Below, in pieces: positions 4,238 to 6,045 of a DNA stretch of 6,045 bases. The translations under genes were made by a program, and so were the position numbers. Under the pieces are notes generated by a model that saw only the letters and a list, made by a program, of their open reading frames with translations, had not been told where the DNA came from and did not search any database. The stretch is from Candidatus Rifleibacteriota bacterium (lineage in GTDB: Bacteria > Muiribacteriota > Ozemobacteria > Ozemobacterales > Ozemobacteraceae). Numbering within the stretch: position 1 is the stretch's first letter; each line of letters starts with the position of its first letter. The stretch covers positions 1 through 6,045 of the forward strand of contig JAQUZA010000210.1 in NCBI GenBank assembly GCA_028691595.1. The letters are read 5' to 3'.

Positions 4238-6045
4238 CTACTTTGCTTCCATAACCCAGACTCCGGCCCAGTCGTCGGCTGGTGGGTTGTCTTTAAGAAA
4301 CCTGGCCCGTTCAACATATAATTTGCTGGGCTTATCGTTCGGATTTATTGCCAGACAGTCTGAAAACAGGCGGATTGCGGCATCCCATTTGCGGGCCCGG
4401 TATGCAGACAGGCCATCTTTGAACGTTCCGAGCACTTCACCAAGGCCTGGAAAGCTTTCGCGGTTATGATAAGACATGATTTCGTAGATCGAAACAGGTT
4501 TGGTCTTGCCTTTGACCACCACCAGATCTATTTCCCGCTGACGGTAGGTTCCTTTCAGTTTGCGCAGGGTGAACTCACTGATGAGGATTTTTGTGCCATA
4601 TTGTTTGCAGGCTGACTCAAGTCTGGCTGCAAGGTTCACCCCGTCGCCGATGATGGTGAAGTCCATGCGCTTGTTCGAACCGATATTACCCGAAACTACT
4701 GTGTCGGTGTTGAGGCCGATACCGATGTTGACCGGCAGTTTGCCCTCAGAGGTTCTGAGATGATTCCATTTGTTAAGCGTCTCGATCATGGCAATAGAAG
4801 CGCGCACCGCCCGGTCAGCGTCGTCCTGGTGGGCAACCGGAATGCCGAAAGCTGCCATTATGGCATCGCCGATAAATTTGTCGAGCATGCCGTTTTCCTG
4901 TTGAATGCAGTCGACCATGAGGGTGAAATACTCGTTCAGCAGGCCAACTGTTCCTTGTGGGCCGAGTTGTTCGGTGAGGGTCGTGAAGCCCCTGATATCA
5001 GAGAATAGAACCGTACACTCTACATTCAGGCCGCCGAGAAGGTCGGTGCCGGAGGCAAGAAGCCGGTCGGCGATTGCCGGGTCCATGTAGCGTGACATCG
5101 TTGATTTCAGGCGCTTTTCGTTGCTGATGTCTTCGATGATGATCATGGTGCCTATGATCTTCTGGTCGATGTTCAGCAGTGACTGCACTGTAAGATTCAC
5201 CGACAGAGTTTCACTGCCCACTTTTAAAGGTGCATCGACAGAGGTCTGCTGTTGCTGGGTTTCTGTGACCAGGCGCAGCTTTTCAAGAACCCAGGCGTTG
5301 TCGGCCGCAAAGAATTCGGCAGCTGGTTTATTGATGATCGAGGCCGCCGAAACCCGCAGAATTCGCGAACAGGCAGCATTACAGGTGGCAATTTTCCCTG
5401 AGGCATCGAGGGTGATGAGGCCGTTTGACATTGATTCAAGCATGGCTTCGTTGTAATTTTTCATGGCCTGAACGTCTGCAAAAAGCTTGGCATTTTCTAG
5501 CGCGATTGAAACCTGGGCGGTGAAGGCGCGCAGGCGAGCTTCGTCTTCCTGCGAAAACGGGCCGCCATGCTTGTTGAGCACCTGAGTAACGCCAATCGTT
5601 TTGCCATGCTTGTTAACCACCGGAACGCAGAGGATCGAGCGTGTAAAAAAGCCGGTTTTTTTGTCGAATGACGGGTTAAAGCGCAGGTCGGCGTAGGCAT
5701 AAGGAATATTAATAGTTTTGCTCGATTTAAAAACCGCTCCGGCGATACCGGCATGGCTGGGAAGCCTTATCTGAGCAGACTCGAGGCCCTGGCCGACTTC
5801 TGACCATAATTCATCTGATTTTTCGTCGTGGAGAAAAAGGGTCGAACGTTCGGCATTGAGCATACGGGTCGCTTCGCCCATAACGTTTTGCAGAAGTGAA
5901 CCCAGTTTGATATCAGAGGTCATTTCTGAAACAATATTGATGAACGCCAGTTCCTGTTTGCGCAGGGTTTCCATCTGTTCGATGAATTGAAGGCTCTGCA
6001 GGGCGAGGGCACCCTGTTCCATCATCGCTTCAAAGAGGCGCAGGT
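4238..6045 (-). CDS. Class III adenylate cyclase, (GAF)-GAF-PAS-cyclase-TPR, CyaB1/CyaB2-like; N-terminus beyond right edge
   Basis: Makes cAMP from ATP. Numbering from Met at 6025, a GAF domain spans ~25-185, PAS ~190-300, cyclase ~335-515 and a TPR-like motif ~533-575. The catalytic set is complete: metal Asp343 (FSDIRGF) and Asp387 (FIGDAIMA), purine-reading Lys383 and Thr457, transition-state Asn464 and Arg468 (GDGVNLAAR). Lys with Thr is the class IIIb adenylate pattern. The GAF carries NKFDE (Asn151, Lys152, Phe157, Asp161, Glu162), the signature of cyclic-nucleotide-binding GAFs in phosphodiesterases and Anabaena CyaB1/CyaB2, with the matching RFNPSFDKKTG...ILCVPV core. Met6025 is not the true start: the frame stays open to the edge, reading LRLFEA before MMEQGALALQSLQF, which looks like the last helix of another GAF domain, so tandem GAFs are likely. 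No membrane segment is seen in this part. cAMP autoregulation is inferred from family behaviour. Convergent with the HD gene; its promoter is outside the window. Confidence 0.93.
   Translation of the reverse strand, partial: LRLFEAMMEQGALALQSLQFIEQMETLRKQELAFINIVSEMTSDIKLGSLLQNVMGEATRMLNAERSTLFLHDEKSDELWSEVGQGLESAQIRLPSHAGIAGAVFKSSKTINIPYAYADLRFNPSFDKKTGFFTRSILCVPVVNKHGKTIGVTQVLNKHGGPFSQEDEARLRAFTAQVSIALENAKLFADVQAMKNYNEAMLESMSNGLITLDASGKIATCNAACSRILRVSAASIINKPAAEFFAADNAWVLEKLRLVTETQQQQTSVDAPLKVGSETLSVNLTVQSLLNIDQKIIGTMIIIEDISNEKRLKSTMSRYMDPAIADRLLASGTDLLGGLNVECTVLFSDIRGFTTLTEQLGPQGTVGLLNEYFTLMVDCIQQENGMLDKFIGDAIMAAFGIPVAHQDDADRAVRASIAMIETLNKWNHLRTSEGKLPVNIGIGLNTDTVVSGNIGSNKRMDFTIIGDGVNLAARLESACKQYGTKILISEFTLRKLKGTYRQREIDLVVVKGKTKPVSIYEIMSYHNRESFPGLGEVLGTFKDGLSAYRARKWDAAIRLFSDCLAINPNDKPSKLYVERARFLKDNPPADDWAGVWVMEAK

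Overview
The window looks like ordinary chromosomal DNA of a diderm (Gram-negative-type) bacterium. GC is moderate and no mobile element, phage, RNA gene or CRISPR array is visible. The evidence for a diderm is an AsmA-like envelope protein and two more proteins with export signals. The mix (exported ankyrin protein, HD phosphohydrolase, multi-sensor GAF/PAS adenylate cyclase) resembles environmental signalling-rich lineages such as Deltaproteobacteria-like or candidate-phylum bacteria. The exact lineage cannot be fixed from this sequence.

Layout, left to right. (1) Bases 1-658, minus strand: N-terminal 219 residues of an AsmA-like protein that continues off the left edge. (2) Bases 659-835: intergenic stretch shared with (3), a divergent plus-strand gene (836-2758) for a ~640-residue exported protein made almost wholly of about 14 ankyrin repeats. 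Its first codons contain an A9 and a T8 tract. (4) Bases 2852-3118, minus strand: an unrecognised 88-residue secreted protein, very rich in Trp and His. (5) Bases 3119-3395: a structured intergenic region with candidate divergent promoters, a perfect 14-bp palindrome between them, and two further inverted repeats in the downstream leader. (6) Bases 3396-4175, plus strand: an HD-domain metal-dependent phosphohydrolase. (7) Bases 4238-6045, minus strand: C-terminal ~600 residues of an adenylate cyclase with the order (GAF)-GAF-PAS-cyclase-TPR, convergent with the HD gene. Its start lies beyond the right edge.

The best-defined functional module is the cyclase. All catalytic residues are present and its GAF domain carries the NKFDE cyclic-nucleotide-binding signature, so cAMP feedback on cAMP synthesis is a sensible hypothesis, as in cyanobacterial CyaB1/CyaB2. 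No operon is evident, because every adjacent pair of genes is divergent or convergent. Functional links between neighbours, such as the HD protein acting on the cyclase product, are speculation. The most novel items are the small Trp/His-rich secreted protein, the palindrome-studded region it shares with the HD gene, and the homopolymer tracts at the start of the ankyrin gene.
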